64,000 nucleotides of DNA from DATFPK01 sp035264885 (GTDB lineage Bacteria; Actinomycetota; Thermoleophilia; Solirubrobacterales; 70-9), in NCBI GenBank assembly GCA_035264885.1, contig DATFPK010000063.1:3265-67264 (forward strand). Direction: 5' to 3'. The stretch's first letter is position 1. Every line of letters begins with the position of its first letter. Shown one piece after another: positions 1 to 8,798 of the stretch. The notes under the pieces are model-generated. The model made no database searches. It was not told where the DNA came from and saw nothing but the letters and a program-made list of their open reading frames with translations. The position numbers and the translations under genes were made by a program.

Positions 1-855
1 CGGCGCGGCGACGTCCGCGACCCCGAGGCGCTGCGGGAGGCGTTCGAGGGCGCCGACGTCGTCGTCCACCTCGCCTTCCTGATCACCGGCAACGCCGCGC
101 GCGAGACGATCCGGGACATCAACATCGAGGGAACGTTGAACACGTTCCGGGCCGCCGCCGGCTCCGGCGCCTCCCGCTTCGTCTACGCGTCTTCGGTTGC
201 CGCGTACGGCTTCCACCGCGACAACCCGGTGGGAATGACCGAGGAGTGGCCGGCACGGCCCGCGGACAGGCTCTTCTACGCCCAGGAGAAGGCGGAGATC
301 GAGCGGTTGCTCGATGATGCCGCCAGGGCCAATCCGGAGCTCGGGCTCTACCTGCTTCGCCCGCCGATCGTCCTCGGGCCGCACGCGGTGGGGGCCAAGG
401 ACGTCCTGCCCGGCGGCCTGGACCGGGTCTTCGCGCCACTGGTCAAGGGACTGGCGGGCCGCCGCCTGCCGATTCCCGTTGCCGCACCCGACCTGCCCGT
501 CCAGTTCATCCACGAGGAGGACGTCGGCCAGGCCTTCGTCCAGTGCATCGTCGGCGCCGGACCGCCGGGCGCCTACAACATCGCCGGCGACGGGGTGATG
601 AGTGGCGTCGAGGTCGTGCGCGAGCTGGGCCTGCTTCCGGTTGCGATACCCGGGGCGCCGGTCCAGGCCGCCGCCCGAGCCGTCGCCTCGCTGCCGACGC
701 CCCCGTTTTTCCCGCCCGCGACGGAGTGGGTCGAGGCGATCAGCCATCCCGCGATCATGGACACCGAGAAGGCGAAGCGCCGCCTCGGCTGGCGCCCTCG
801 CTACACCGGGCCCGAGGCGCTCCGCGACACGCTCCACAGCGCGGGCAGGGCTTGA
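1..855 (+). CDS. NAD-dependent epimerase/dehydratase (SDR), 5' end missing
   Basis: The frame is open from base 1, so the N-terminus with the GxxGxxG dinucleotide-binding loop lies off the window; 284 residues are visible. This is an extended short-chain dehydrogenase: VVHLAF (about residue 20) follows a Rossmann strand, YASSVAAYG (about 64-72) carries the catalytic Ser region, and YAQEK (93-97) is the YxxxK active site. Family members oxidise, epimerise or dehydrate nucleotide sugars or related alcohols using NAD(P). The C-terminal half shows no clear substrate-specificity signature, so the substrate is unknown. A TTG at 136 is in frame but would delete the cofactor fold, so it is not the start. 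Confidence 0.85.
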   Translation, partial: RRGDVRDPEALREAFEGADVVVHLAFLITGNAARETIRDINIEGTLNTFRAAAGSGASRFVYASSVAAYGFHRDNPVGMTEEWPARPADRLFYAQEKAEIERLLDDAARANPELGLYLLRPPIVLGPHAVGAKDVLPGGLDRVFAPLVKGLAGRRLPIPVAAPDLPVQFIHEEDVGQAFVQCIVGAGPPGAYNIAGDGVMSGVEVVRELGLLPVAIPGAPVQAAARAVASLPTPPFFPPATEWVEAISHPAIMDTEKAKRRLGWRPRYTGPEALRDTLHSAGRA

Positions 856-927
856 ACCTGCCGACGAGACGCGCACGACCTGCTGAACGATCGGGCGGTT
901 GGTCCCCCGCGTCGTGTCGGTCGCGGC

Positions 928-933
928 GATAAT
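928..933 (+). promoter_or_regulatory. -10 element of leaderless S15 hydrolase gene
   Basis: GATAAT lies 6 bases before the GTG at 940, with no Shine-Dalgarno sequence between, so transcription should begin at or next to the start codon. Confidence 0.5.
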
Positions 934-939
934 CGACTC

Positions 940-2853
940 GTGAGGCGCCCCCTGCTGATTCTCGCGCTCTCAACTGCGGCGACGGCCCTCGCCGCTGGCA
1001 CGGCGGCGGCCCAACCCCTCGGGCTGGACGACTGCGGCCCCGCACATGGCATCTACCAGTGCCACGGCCTCGTCCGCACCTGGGACGGGATCCCGCTCGA
1101 CACGACCGTCATCCTGCCGCGCGAGGGTGCGCGGCGGCTGCCGCTCGTCGCCGAGATCCACGGCTTCGGCAACAGCAAGTACGAGTACCTCGATCCGGGC
1201 GAGACCGCCTACACCGACAACGCTTTCGCCTGGGCCCGGGACGGCTACGCGGTGCTCACCTACACGGCCCGCGGCCTCTGGGGATCGTGCGGGACCCCGG
1301 AGTCGCGCACGGCCAACCCCGGTCCCTGCGCCGATGGCTACATCCACCTGGCCGACGTCCGCTACGAGGTGCGCGACACCCAGACCCTGATCGGCCGCCT
1401 GGTCGACTCCGGGTACGTCGCACCGCGCCGGATCGGCGTGACCGGTGACTCCTATGGCGGCGGGCAGTCCTCGATGCTCGCCGCTTTGAGCGACCGGACG
1501 ATGCTGCCCAACGGTCGCCTCGTGCAGTGGCGCAGCGCGGCCGGGACGCCGCTGCGGATCGCCGCCGCCGCGCCGGTGATCCCCTGGACGGACCTGATCT
1601 ACGCGGTCGCCCCGAACGGCCGGACGCTTACCCACACGGTTACGCCGTGGAAGGCGGACACCTCCCCCGTGGGAGTCGTCAAGCAGAGTGTCGCGAGCGT
1701 GATCTTCGCCGCCGCCCAGTTCGCCACGGGCCCGGGGCAACCGGTGGGGGAGCCCTTCGTCCCGGGGCGGCCGATGGGCTATCTCGCGCCGCCAGGGACG
1801 AGCTTCGAGTCCGACGTCAGCGCCTGGCTCTCGCGGGCGACCGCGGGCGAGCCCTATGACGACGCGTCGGGCCGGGCCACGGTGGCGACCCTGCGCCGCT
1901 ACCACTCCGCCTACTACGTACCGCCCACTCGGCGTCCGCCGCCGCTGTTCATCGCCGCCGGGTTCACCGACGATCTGTTCCCTGCGGACGAGAGCATCCG
2001 CTTCGTCAACCGGATTGAGCGGCGCTGGCCGCGGCTGCCAACCTCGCTCTTCCTCGGCGACTTCGGGCACCAGCGCGCCGCCAACAAGCCGCGCCAGCGC
2101 GCTCACCTGCTTCGCGCCATCCACCGCTGGTTCGACCACTACCTCCGCGGCCGCGGGAAGGCACCGGCCGAGGGCGCCCTCGCCTACACCCAGACGTGCC
2201 CGCGCCCGGCGAGGTCCGCGGCGCCGTTCCGCGCCCCCGCTTTCGCCCGCCTCGCCCACTCGGAGGTGCGGCGGGTCTTCCGCGGCGTCCGCACCGTGAC
2301 CTCTGACGGCGGCGATGCGGGCGCCGGCGCCGCCACCGACCCGGTGAGCGGCGGGGGCGATGCCTGCGCGGTCGTGCGCTTCCCCCCAGCCGAGGGCACC
2401 AGCCGCGGCTCGATCCTCGCCCGGAGGCCGTTCACCCTGGTCGGCGCTCCTACCCTGACCGCGCGCCTGCGGGTGGACGGCCAGCCCGGGATCGCGCAGC
2501 TGGCCGGCCGTCTCTGGGACCTCGCACCCGATGGGGGCCGGATCCTCGTCGCTCGCGGGTTCTACCGGCCCCACGAGGGCGCGAACGTGTGGCAGCTCCA
2601 CCCGGGCGCGTGGCGCTTCCGTCGCGGTCACCGTGCCCAGCTCGAGCTGCTCGGGCGGGACGCTCCCTTCGGCCGCCCCTCGAACGCCCCCTTCGAAGTC
2701 CGGGTGAGCCGCCTCCGCCTGCGACTTCCCGTCCGCGAGCGACCGGACTGCCGGCTCCGCCGCCCTCCGAGGCCCTTGCCGGTGCCGAAGGGACAGAGTC
2801 CCGCTCCCGGCGTCCGCCGGTTTGTCGCCCGGGCGCGCGAGTGCGGCCGCTGA
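940..2853 (+). CDS. secreted CocE/NonD-type (peptidase S15) alpha/beta hydrolase
   Basis: A 637-residue protein with an N-terminal signal peptide (hydrophobic stretch then ATAAAQP, about residues 5-27), so it is exported. An alpha/beta-hydrolase domain follows with nucleophile motif GDSYGG (Ser171), a likely acid in TDDLFPAD (Asp345 or Asp350) and His377 in FGHQ. The last 200 residues resemble the beta-sandwich (PepX C-terminal) domain of X-Pro dipeptidyl peptidases and cocaine esterase. The family cleaves X-Pro peptides, esters or beta-lactam-like acyl bonds; the substrate cannot be told from sequence. GTG 940 is chosen because it precedes the signal peptide and sits just after a -10 element. 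Confidence 0.85.
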   Translation: MRRPLLILALSTAATALAAGTAAAQPLGLDDCGPAHGIYQCHGLVRTWDGIPLDTTVILPREGARRLPLVAEIHGFGNSKYEYLDPGETAYTDNAFAWARDGYAVLTYTARGLWGSCGTPESRTANPGPCADGYIHLADVRYEVRDTQTLIGRLVDSGYVAPRRIGVTGDSYGGGQSSMLAALSDRTMLPNGRLVQWRSAAGTPLRIAAAAPVIPWTDLIYAVAPNGRTLTHTVTPWKADTSPVGVVKQSVASVIFAAAQFATGPGQPVGEPFVPGRPMGYLAPPGTSFESDVSAWLSRATAGEPYDDASGRATVATLRRYHSAYYVPPTRRPPPLFIAAGFTDDLFPADESIRFVNRIERRWPRLPTSLFLGDFGHQRAANKPRQRAHLLRAIHRWFDHYLRGRGKAPAEGALAYTQTCPRPARSAAPFRAPAFARLAHSEVRRVFRGVRTVTSDGGDAGAGAATDPVSGGGDACAVVRFPPAEGTSRGSILARRPFTLVGAPTLTARLRVDGQPGIAQLAGRLWDLAPDGGRILVARGFYRPHEGANVWQLHPGAWRFRRGHRAQLELLGRDAPFGRPSNAPFEVRVSRLRLRLPVRERPDCRLRRPPRPLPVPKGQSPAPGVRRFVARARECGR

Positions 2854-2871
2854 TCGGCCTCTATCGGCCCC

Positions 2872-3094
2872 GTGGCCCACCAAGCAATGCTCGACCGGCG
2901 CGACCATCTCATGGGCGAGTTCTCCGCCGCGGACTGCCTCGCCTATCCGTTCCTCAAGTACGCGGCCGGCCGGCCCCCGGGCGACGACGAGGACTCATTC
3001 CAGCGTGTTCTCGACGACCACCAGACGCTCGGGGACGAGCATCCGCGGCTCGCGGCGGGTGAGCCGGCGGCCCGGCGCGTGCGCATCCCCTTAG
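2872..3094 (+). pseudogene. glutathione S-transferase C-terminal remnant, frameshifted
   Basis: The first frame encodes a piece like the C-terminal helical domain of bacterial glutathione S-transferases (EFSAADCLAYPFLKYA, then DEHPRLAA). After LAA near base 3058 that frame loses similarity, while the next frame continues with RRVSRRPGACASP and a stop at 3094, as expected for a GST tail (…RLAAW-RRV…RP). A small deletion has therefore shifted the frame. The thioredoxin-fold half and start codon are absent: the frame is closed by the stop of the upstream hydrolase gene. It cannot make a working enzyme. The assignment rests on pattern recognition of the GST C-domain. Confidence 0.6.
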
Positions 3095-3133
3095 CGGGGG
3101 ATAGGGTCCCCAGAGGCAGGAGTCACCGAGACG

Positions 3134-5152
3134 ATGGCAGCCACGCAAGAGGCAGTGACGGGGATCGTCGACGCGGTCGCGCTGCGACGCCTGCTCGACG
3201 GGGAGAACCGCGAGATCCGCGAGCACGTCCGGGCCGTCGTCTCCCGGCCCGAGTTCAGGAAAGGCGAGCGGCCGCCACCGACGCAGGAGTACCGCGAGCA
3301 GGTGCTCGAGTGGACCGAGAAGCTGGCCTCGACCGGCGGGACAGCGCTCGGCTTCCCGTCGGAGTTCGGGGGCATGGACCGGGTCGGGGGCGCGATCGCC
3401 GCCTTCGAGATCCTCGGTCACAGCGACCTCTCCCTCCTCGTCAAGTGCGGCGTCCAATTCGGCTTGTTCGGCGGGGCGGTCCTCCACCTCGGCACCCGCA
3501 AGCACCATGAGCGCTACCTGGCCGACCTGGTCTCGATGAAGCTGCCCGGCTGCTTCGCGATGAGCGAGAGCGGACACGGCTCCAACGTCCAGAAGGTGCG
3601 GACCACGGCGACGTACGACCCCGACACGCAGGAGTTCGTCGTCGACACGCCCGATGACGAGGCGCGCAAGGACTACATCGGCAACGCCGCCGACCACGGC
3701 CGAATGGCTGCGGTCTTCGCGCAGCTGGTCGTCGGGGGCGAGGACCGCGGGGTGCACGCGCTGCTGGTTCCGATCCGCGACGAGTCGGGCCTGGTGCTCG
3801 ACGGCGTCCGAATCGAGGACTGCGGCGAGAAGCTCGGCCTTAACGGCGTCGACAACGGCCGGATCTGGTTCGACGGGGTTCGCATCGACCGCGATGCCCT
3901 CCTCGACCGCTACGCCGAGGTCACCCCCGAGGGCGTCTATTACAGCGAGATCGAGAATCCGAACCGGCGCTTCTTCACGATGCTGGGCACCCTCATCCAG
4001 GGCCGGATCAGCGTCGGCGGCGCCTCGGTCAGCGCCGCCAAGTCGGCGCTGACGATCGCCATCCGGCACGGCCTGCGCCGTCGCCAGTTCGGCCCGCCCG
4101 ACTCCGACGAGGAGGTGCCGCTGCTCGACTACCGCGTGCATCAGAGGCGGCTGCTGATCCCGCTGGCCGCGACCTACGCCTTTCACTTCGCCCAGGAGGG
4201 CGTGGTCGCCGAGTTCGACCGGATCTTTGGCCGCGGCGAGGACGACGAAGAGTCGCGACGGTCGCTCGAAAGCCGGGCCGCCGGACTCAAGGCTCTCGCG
4301 ACCTGGCACGCGACCCAGACGATCCAGACCTGCCGCGAGGCCTGCGGCGGCGCCGGATACCTGAGCGAGAACCGGTTCGCGGAGCTGAAGGCCGACACCG
4401 ACGTATTCACGACCTTCGAGGGCGACAACACGATCCTTCTTCAGCTCGTCGCCAAGGGGATGCTGACCGGCTACCGCGACGAGTTCGGCGAGCTCGACCC
4501 GATCGGGACGGCCGGTTTCGTCGCCAGCCAGGTCTGGGAGACGGTCGTCGAGCGAACCGCCGCGCGGGAGATCATCCAGCGGCTCACGGACGACCTCGTC
4601 CCGGGCCGCGAGCGCGACGAAGACCTGCTCGACCCCGAATATCACCTCGGGCTCTTCCGCTGGCGCGAGGAGCACATGCTCTCCGGCGTCGCCCGGCGGC
4701 TGAAGCGCGGCATCGACAACGACGGCGACCCGTTCCTGGTCTTCAACGAGTGCCAGGACCATGTCGTCGCGACCGCCCGGGCCCATGTGGAGCGCGAGGT
4801 GCTGGAGGCGTTCGGCGAAGCGGTGCGGCGCTGCCCGGACGACGCCCTGAAGCTGACCCTCGGCACGCTCTGCGACCTCTACGCCCTCGCCTGCATCGAG
4901 CGCGACCGGGGCTGGTTTCAGGAGCACGGCCGGATCTCCTCCACCCGGGCCAAGGCGGTGACCGGGACCGTCAACGACCTCTGTGCGCGGCTGCGGCCGC
5001 ACGCGTGGGACCTGGTTGACGCCTTCGGCATCCCCGACGAGCTCCTCGCCGCGCCGATCGGGCTCCCCGGCGGTCCGGCGAGCCGCGACAGCGCGGCGGA
5101 GATCGGCGAGGAGCTGCCCGACGCGCGAGTGTTGGCGGAGTCAATCGGGTAA
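3134..5152 (+). CDS. acyl-CoA oxidase / acyl-CoA dehydrogenase family protein
   Basis: At 672 residues it has the length of flavin acyl-CoA oxidases rather than the roughly 390 of acyl-CoA dehydrogenases. The FAD-binding middle domain shows FAMSESGHGSNV (about 138-149). The catalytic-base region is TFEGDNTILLQ, with Glu429 as the probable general base. The C-terminal oxidase domain (about 450-660) is present. It should introduce the trans-2 double bond in acyl-CoA, passing electrons to oxygen or ETF. AGGAG lies 11 bases before the ATG. It leads an operon with thiolase, ketoacyl reductase and hydratase, which together supply a beta-oxidation cycle. Confidence 0.88.
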   Translation: MAATQEAVTGIVDAVALRRLLDGENREIREHVRAVVSRPEFRKGERPPPTQEYREQVLEWTEKLASTGGTALGFPSEFGGMDRVGGAIAAFEILGHSDLSLLVKCGVQFGLFGGAVLHLGTRKHHERYLADLVSMKLPGCFAMSESGHGSNVQKVRTTATYDPDTQEFVVDTPDDEARKDYIGNAADHGRMAAVFAQLVVGGEDRGVHALLVPIRDESGLVLDGVRIEDCGEKLGLNGVDNGRIWFDGVRIDRDALLDRYAEVTPEGVYYSEIENPNRRFFTMLGTLIQGRISVGGASVSAAKSALTIAIRHGLRRRQFGPPDSDEEVPLLDYRVHQRRLLIPLAATYAFHFAQEGVVAEFDRIFGRGEDDEESRRSLESRAAGLKALATWHATQTIQTCREACGGAGYLSENRFAELKADTDVFTTFEGDNTILLQLVAKGMLTGYRDEFGELDPIGTAGFVASQVWETVVERTAAREIIQRLTDDLVPGRERDEDLLDPEYHLGLFRWREEHMLSGVARRLKRGIDNDGDPFLVFNECQDHVVATARAHVEREVLEAFGEAVRRCPDDALKLTLGTLCDLYALACIERDRGWFQEHGRISSTRAKAVTGTVNDLCARLRPHAWDLVDAFGIPDELLAAPIGLPGGPASRDSAAEIGEELPDARVLAESIG

Positions 5153-5162
5153 GAGCGCGCGC

Positions 5163-6458
5163 ATGAACGACTCGAAGCCGCGCCGCGCCGCCGTCCTCGG
5201 CGGCAACCGGATCCCCTTCGCCCGCCAGAACGGCCCCTACGCGCAGGCGTCGAACCAGGACATGCTCACCGCGGCGCTCGACGGGCTGGTCGGCCGCTTC
5301 GCCCTCCAGGGGGAGCGGCTCGGCGAGGTGGCGGCCGGCGCCGTCCTCAAGCACAGCCACGACTTCAACCTCACCCGCGAGTGCGTGCTGGGCAGCGCGC
5401 TCGCCGAGCAGACGCCGGCCTACGACGTCCAGCAGGCCTGCGGGACCGGCCTCGCGACGACCCTTCACGTCGCCAACAAGATCGCCCTCGGCCAGATCGA
5501 GAGCGGCATCTCGGGCGGCGTCGACACCACCAGCGACGCCCCGATCGAGGTAGGCGACGACCTGCGCCGCCTCCTCCTCGACCTGAACGCGGCGAGGTCG
5601 GCGACCGACCGCCTGCGGGTGCTGAGCGGATTGCGGCCGGGGCAGATCGTGCCGAGGATCCCCCGCAACGAGGAGCCCCGGACCGGCCTTTCGATGGGCG
5701 AGCACCAGGCGATCTCGGCGAAGAAGTGGGGCATCGGCCGGCGCGAGCAGGACGAGGTGGCGGTCGAGAGCCACATGCGGATGGCCGCCGCCTACGACGC
5801 CGGGTTCTTCGATGACCTGGTGACCCCGTACCTGGGCCTCGAGCGCGACCAGAACCTGCGGCCCGACTCCACCGTCGAGAAGCTCTCGAAGCTGAAGCCG
5901 GTGTTCGGCGAGGGACCCGACGCGACGATGACCGCGGCGAACTCGACCCCGCTCTCCGACGGGGCCTCCACCGTGCTGCTGGCGAGCGACGAGTGGGCCG
6001 AGGCGCACTCGCTGCCCGTGCTCGCCCACCTCGTCGACGCCGAGACCGCCGCGGTCGACTTCGTCCACGGCGAGGACGACCTCCTCGGCGCGCCGCTCTA
6101 CGCGGTGCCGCGGCTGCTCGCCCGCAACGGGCTCGCGCTCGAGGACTTCGACTTCTACGAGATCCACGAAGCGTTCGCCTCGCAGGTCGTGATGACGCTG
6201 AAGGCGTGGCGCGACCCGGCCTTCTGCGCCGAGCGCCTCGGCCGCGACGAGCCGCTCGGGGAGATCGATCCGCTGAAGCTGAACGTCCACGGCTCCTCGC
6301 TCGCGGCCGGGCACCCGTTCGCCGCGACCGGCGGGCGGATCGTCGCCACGCTGGCCAAGCTCCTTCACGAGAAGGGGTCGGGCCGCGGCCTGATCTCGAT
6401 CTGCGCCGCCGGCGGCCAGGGCGTCACGGCGATCCTCGAGAAGGAGGCGGAGGGATGA
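5163..6458 (+). CDS. acetyl-CoA acyltransferase (thiolase, FadI/FadA type)
   Basis: A 431-residue thiolase performing the CoA-dependent cleavage of 3-ketoacyl-CoA in beta-oxidation, or the reverse condensation. The nucleophilic Cys is in QQACGTG (Cys93); NEAF-like EIHEAFA, GHP (His384) and the second active-site Cys in SICAAGGQG (Cys414) are all present. Its length is near that of the FadI/trifunctional beta-subunit branch. The ATG at 5163 follows the oxidase stop by 10 bases and begins the usual N-terminal beta strand (RRAAVLGGNRIPF). The stop overlaps the next start as ATGA, implying translational coupling with the FabG4-like reductase. Confidence 0.92.
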   Translation: MNDSKPRRAAVLGGNRIPFARQNGPYAQASNQDMLTAALDGLVGRFALQGERLGEVAAGAVLKHSHDFNLTRECVLGSALAEQTPAYDVQQACGTGLATTLHVANKIALGQIESGISGGVDTTSDAPIEVGDDLRRLLLDLNAARSATDRLRVLSGLRPGQIVPRIPRNEEPRTGLSMGEHQAISAKKWGIGRREQDEVAVESHMRMAAAYDAGFFDDLVTPYLGLERDQNLRPDSTVEKLSKLKPVFGEGPDATMTAANSTPLSDGASTVLLASDEWAEAHSLPVLAHLVDAETAAVDFVHGEDDLLGAPLYAVPRLLARNGLALEDFDFYEIHEAFASQVVMTLKAWRDPAFCAERLGRDEPLGEIDPLKLNVHGSSLAAGHPFAATGGRIVATLAKLLHEKGSGRGLISICAAGGQGVTAILEKEAEG

Positions 6459-7801
6459 GCGACCGCTACCAGAACATCGCCAACTCCTCACTCGGCGGCA
6501 TGGTCACGCGGCGCTTGGGGCTGCCCACGCCACCGCGGCTGGAGCGCCACAAGCCGGGCAGGGCGGTGGTCTCCGGGCCGGTGGCGCTGGGGTCCGCGCA
6601 CGGCGGGCGCCTCGAGGGGGCAGCGCGCGAGGTCATGCGCTCGATCGGCGCCCACGTCGGCGAGGGCGACGGCGAAGAGGCCTACGCCGCGCTCGTCTAC
6701 GACGCCACCGGGATCGACGGGAGCGCCCGCCTGCGGGCCCTGTACGACTTCTTCCACCCGCTGATCCGCCAGACCCCTCCCAGCGGCCGCATCGTCGTCC
6801 TCGCTTCGCCGCCCGACGAGGCGGGGTCTGAGCCGGCGCGGGTGGCCCAGCGGGCGATCGAGGGCTTCTTGAGGTCGGTCGGCAAGGAGGTCGGCGGCAA
6901 GGGCGTCACCGCGCAACTGGTCGAGGTCGGCGAAGGCGCCGAGGGAGCGATGGAGTCGACCCTGCGGTTCCTGCTCTCGGCTCGCTCCGCCTATGTCTCG
7001 GGACAGGTGATCCGGCTGGCCGCGGTCGAGCCGGAGGCACTCTCGATCCCGGCCGACTGGGATGCGCCGCTGGACGGGACGGTGGCCGCCGTCACCGGCG
7101 CGGCTCGCGGGATCGGCAAGTCGATCGCCGAGACGCTTGCCCGCGACGGGGCCAAGGTCGTCGCGATAGACATCCCGCCGGCGGGCGAGGCGCTGAGCGC
7201 GGTCGCCAACGAGATCGGCGGCGCGGCCGTGCAGCTCGACATCACCGATCCGTCGGCGCCGGATCGGCTGGCCGAGTTCGTCGCCGAGCGCCACGACTCA
7301 CTCGACGCGATCGTCCACAACGCGGGGATCACCCGCGACAAGACGCTGGGACGGATGAGCGAGGACCAGTGGGACCAGGTCCTTGGCGTCAACCTGATCG
7401 CGCCGGAGATGATCACCGCGCGGCTCCTCGAACGGGAGCTGATCGGAGTCGGCGGCCGGGTGGTCGGCGTTTCCTCGGTCAGCGGCATCGCGGGGAACCG
7501 GGGCCAGACCAACTACGCGACCAGCAAGGCCGGGGTGGTCGGCCTCGTCCAGTCCCTTGCGGCTCCCATGGCGGCGCGGGGGGCGACGATCAACGCCGTG
7601 GCGCCCGGCTTCATCGAGACGGAGATGACAGCGCGGATGCCGCTCGGCACCCGCGAGGCCGGCCGCCGGACCAACAGCCTGGTCCAGGGCGGTCAGCCGG
7701 TCGACGTCGCCGAAGCGGTCGCCTGGCTCGCGGCCCCCGCGACCGGCGCGGTCAACGGGAACGTCGTCAGGGTTTGCGGCCAGGCCCTGATCGGCGCCTG
7801 A
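6455..7801 (+). CDS. high-molecular-weight 3-oxoacyl-(ACP/CoA) reductase, FabG4-like
   Basis: A 448-residue SDR with two parts: an N-terminal degenerate Rossmann-like domain (about 1-200) and a catalytic SDR domain (about 205-448). This matches the HMw FabG (FabG4) class of mycobacteria. The cofactor loop is TGAARGIG (about 217-224), the NAG motif is HNAGITRD, and the active site is YATSK (Tyr354, Lys358). FabG4 enzymes use NADH and act on CoA substrates, which fits this beta-oxidation operon better than fatty-acid synthesis. The start overlaps the thiolase stop by four bases (ATGA). Confidence 0.88.
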   Translation: MSDRYQNIANSSLGGMVTRRLGLPTPPRLERHKPGRAVVSGPVALGSAHGGRLEGAAREVMRSIGAHVGEGDGEEAYAALVYDATGIDGSARLRALYDFFHPLIRQTPPSGRIVVLASPPDEAGSEPARVAQRAIEGFLRSVGKEVGGKGVTAQLVEVGEGAEGAMESTLRFLLSARSAYVSGQVIRLAAVEPEALSIPADWDAPLDGTVAAVTGAARGIGKSIAETLARDGAKVVAIDIPPAGEALSAVANEIGGAAVQLDITDPSAPDRLAEFVAERHDSLDAIVHNAGITRDKTLGRMSEDQWDQVLGVNLIAPEMITARLLERELIGVGGRVVGVSSVSGIAGNRGQTNYATSKAGVVGLVQSLAAPMAARGATINAVAPGFIETEMTARMPLGTREAGRRTNSLVQGGQPVDVAEAVAWLAAPATGAVNGNVVRVCGQALIGA

Positions 7802-7813
7802 TCGGGGGCGCCC

Positions 7814-8686
7814 GTGGAGACGCGCCGGCTCGACTCGCTCCCGGGGCTGACGCCGCTCTACGGCAAGGCGGTCCTCGGGCTGCTGCCGGGCACGGGGGGG
7901 GACTCGCTGCCCGACCTCCAGATCGAGGCCGGCGGCGTCCAGGTGGACCCCGAGCACCTCTCCGAGTACTGCCGGGTCTGCGGGTTCACCATGCGCGACG
8001 CCCTGCCCCCGACCTACCCGCACGTCCTCGCGTTCCCGTTGGCCATGGCGTTGATGACCGACGGCTCATTCCCGTTCCCGCTGATGGGGCTGGTCCACAT
8101 CGCCAACCGGATCGAGCAGCAGACGCCGATCCCGATGACGACGCCGCTGACCCTCAGGGTCCGGGCCGAGGACCTCCGCGACCACCCGAAGGGTCGCCAG
8201 CTCGACGTGGTCGGCGAGGCCGAGCACGACGGAACGCTGCTCTGGACCGGCCGCAGCACCTACCTGCGGCGCGGCGGCGGGTCCGGCGAGGGCCGGTCCG
8301 AGGGCGGGGGGGACCCGCTCGAGGGAGCCGCCACCGCAGCGGTGTGGAAGGTGCCCGGGGACATCGGCCGCCGGTACGCCGCCGTGTCCGGTGACCGCAA
8401 CCCGATTCACCTGCACGGCCTCGCCGCCAAGCCTTTCGGCTTCCCCGGCGCGATCGCGCACGGGATGTGGATGAAGGCCCGCTGCCTCGCCGCGCTCGAC
8501 GGCGACCTCCCCGAGACCCACGCCTCGGAGGTCGAGTTCCGGGCGCCGCTGCGCATTCCCGGCCGCGCCCGGTTCCTGCTGCGCTCCGGTGACCCGGCTG
8601 CGGGTGCGAACCGCCGCTGGGCGTTTGGCCTCGAGTCGTTCGACCGAGAGCACCGGCACCTGAGCGGGACCGTCGCGCCCTTCTAG
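7814..8686 (+). CDS. MaoC-like (R)-3-hydroxyacyl hydratase, HtdX/HtdY-type
   Basis: A 290-residue double hot-dog protein. The C-terminal half carries the hydratase-2 signature around YAAVSGDRNPIH followed by GFPGAIAHGMW, where Asp and His activate water. The N-terminal hot dog (about 20-150) lacks those residues and probably binds the acyl chain. This is the layout of mycobacterial HtdX/HtdY. It should hydrate trans-2-enoyl-CoA to the (R)-3-hydroxy form, which the neighbouring FabG4-like enzyme would oxidise. The GTG start lies 12 bases after the reductase stop. A possible terminator hairpin follows. Confidence 0.85.
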   Translation: METRRLDSLPGLTPLYGKAVLGLLPGTGGDSLPDLQIEAGGVQVDPEHLSEYCRVCGFTMRDALPPTYPHVLAFPLAMALMTDGSFPFPLMGLVHIANRIEQQTPIPMTTPLTLRVRAEDLRDHPKGRQLDVVGEAEHDGTLLWTGRSTYLRRGGGSGEGRSEGGGDPLEGAATAAVWKVPGDIGRRYAAVSGDRNPIHLHGLAAKPFGFPGAIAHGMWMKARCLAALDGDLPETHASEVEFRAPLRIPGRARFLLRSGDPAAGANRRWAFGLESFDREHRHLSGTVAPF

Positions 8687-8711
8687 CGCTCTGCCTCATC
8701 CCTGCGGCGGG

Positions 8712-8734
8712 CGCAAGATCGCTTGCGGCTTATT
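8712..8734 (+). terminator. possible terminator of the fatty-acid oxidation operon
   Basis: CGCAAG and CTTGCG form a 6-bp stem with a 4-base loop (8712-8727), followed by GCTTATT. The stem is short and the U-tract weak, but it sits 26 bases after the last gene. Confidence 0.4.
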
Positions 8735-8798
8735 GGACACCACCCGGCGCGGCGGGACCGCCTGACTAGCCTGGCAGCGCGGTCCAGGCCGCATCTCC

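Noticed and set aside
970..2907. 645-codon minus-strand frame opposite the S15 hydrolase
   Set aside because: Antisense shadow of a gene with a clear signal peptide and catalytic triad on the plus strand.
2954..5002. 682-codon minus-strand frame opposite the acyl-CoA oxidase
   Set aside because: Shadow frame; the plus strand encodes an unmistakable acyl-CoA oxidase.
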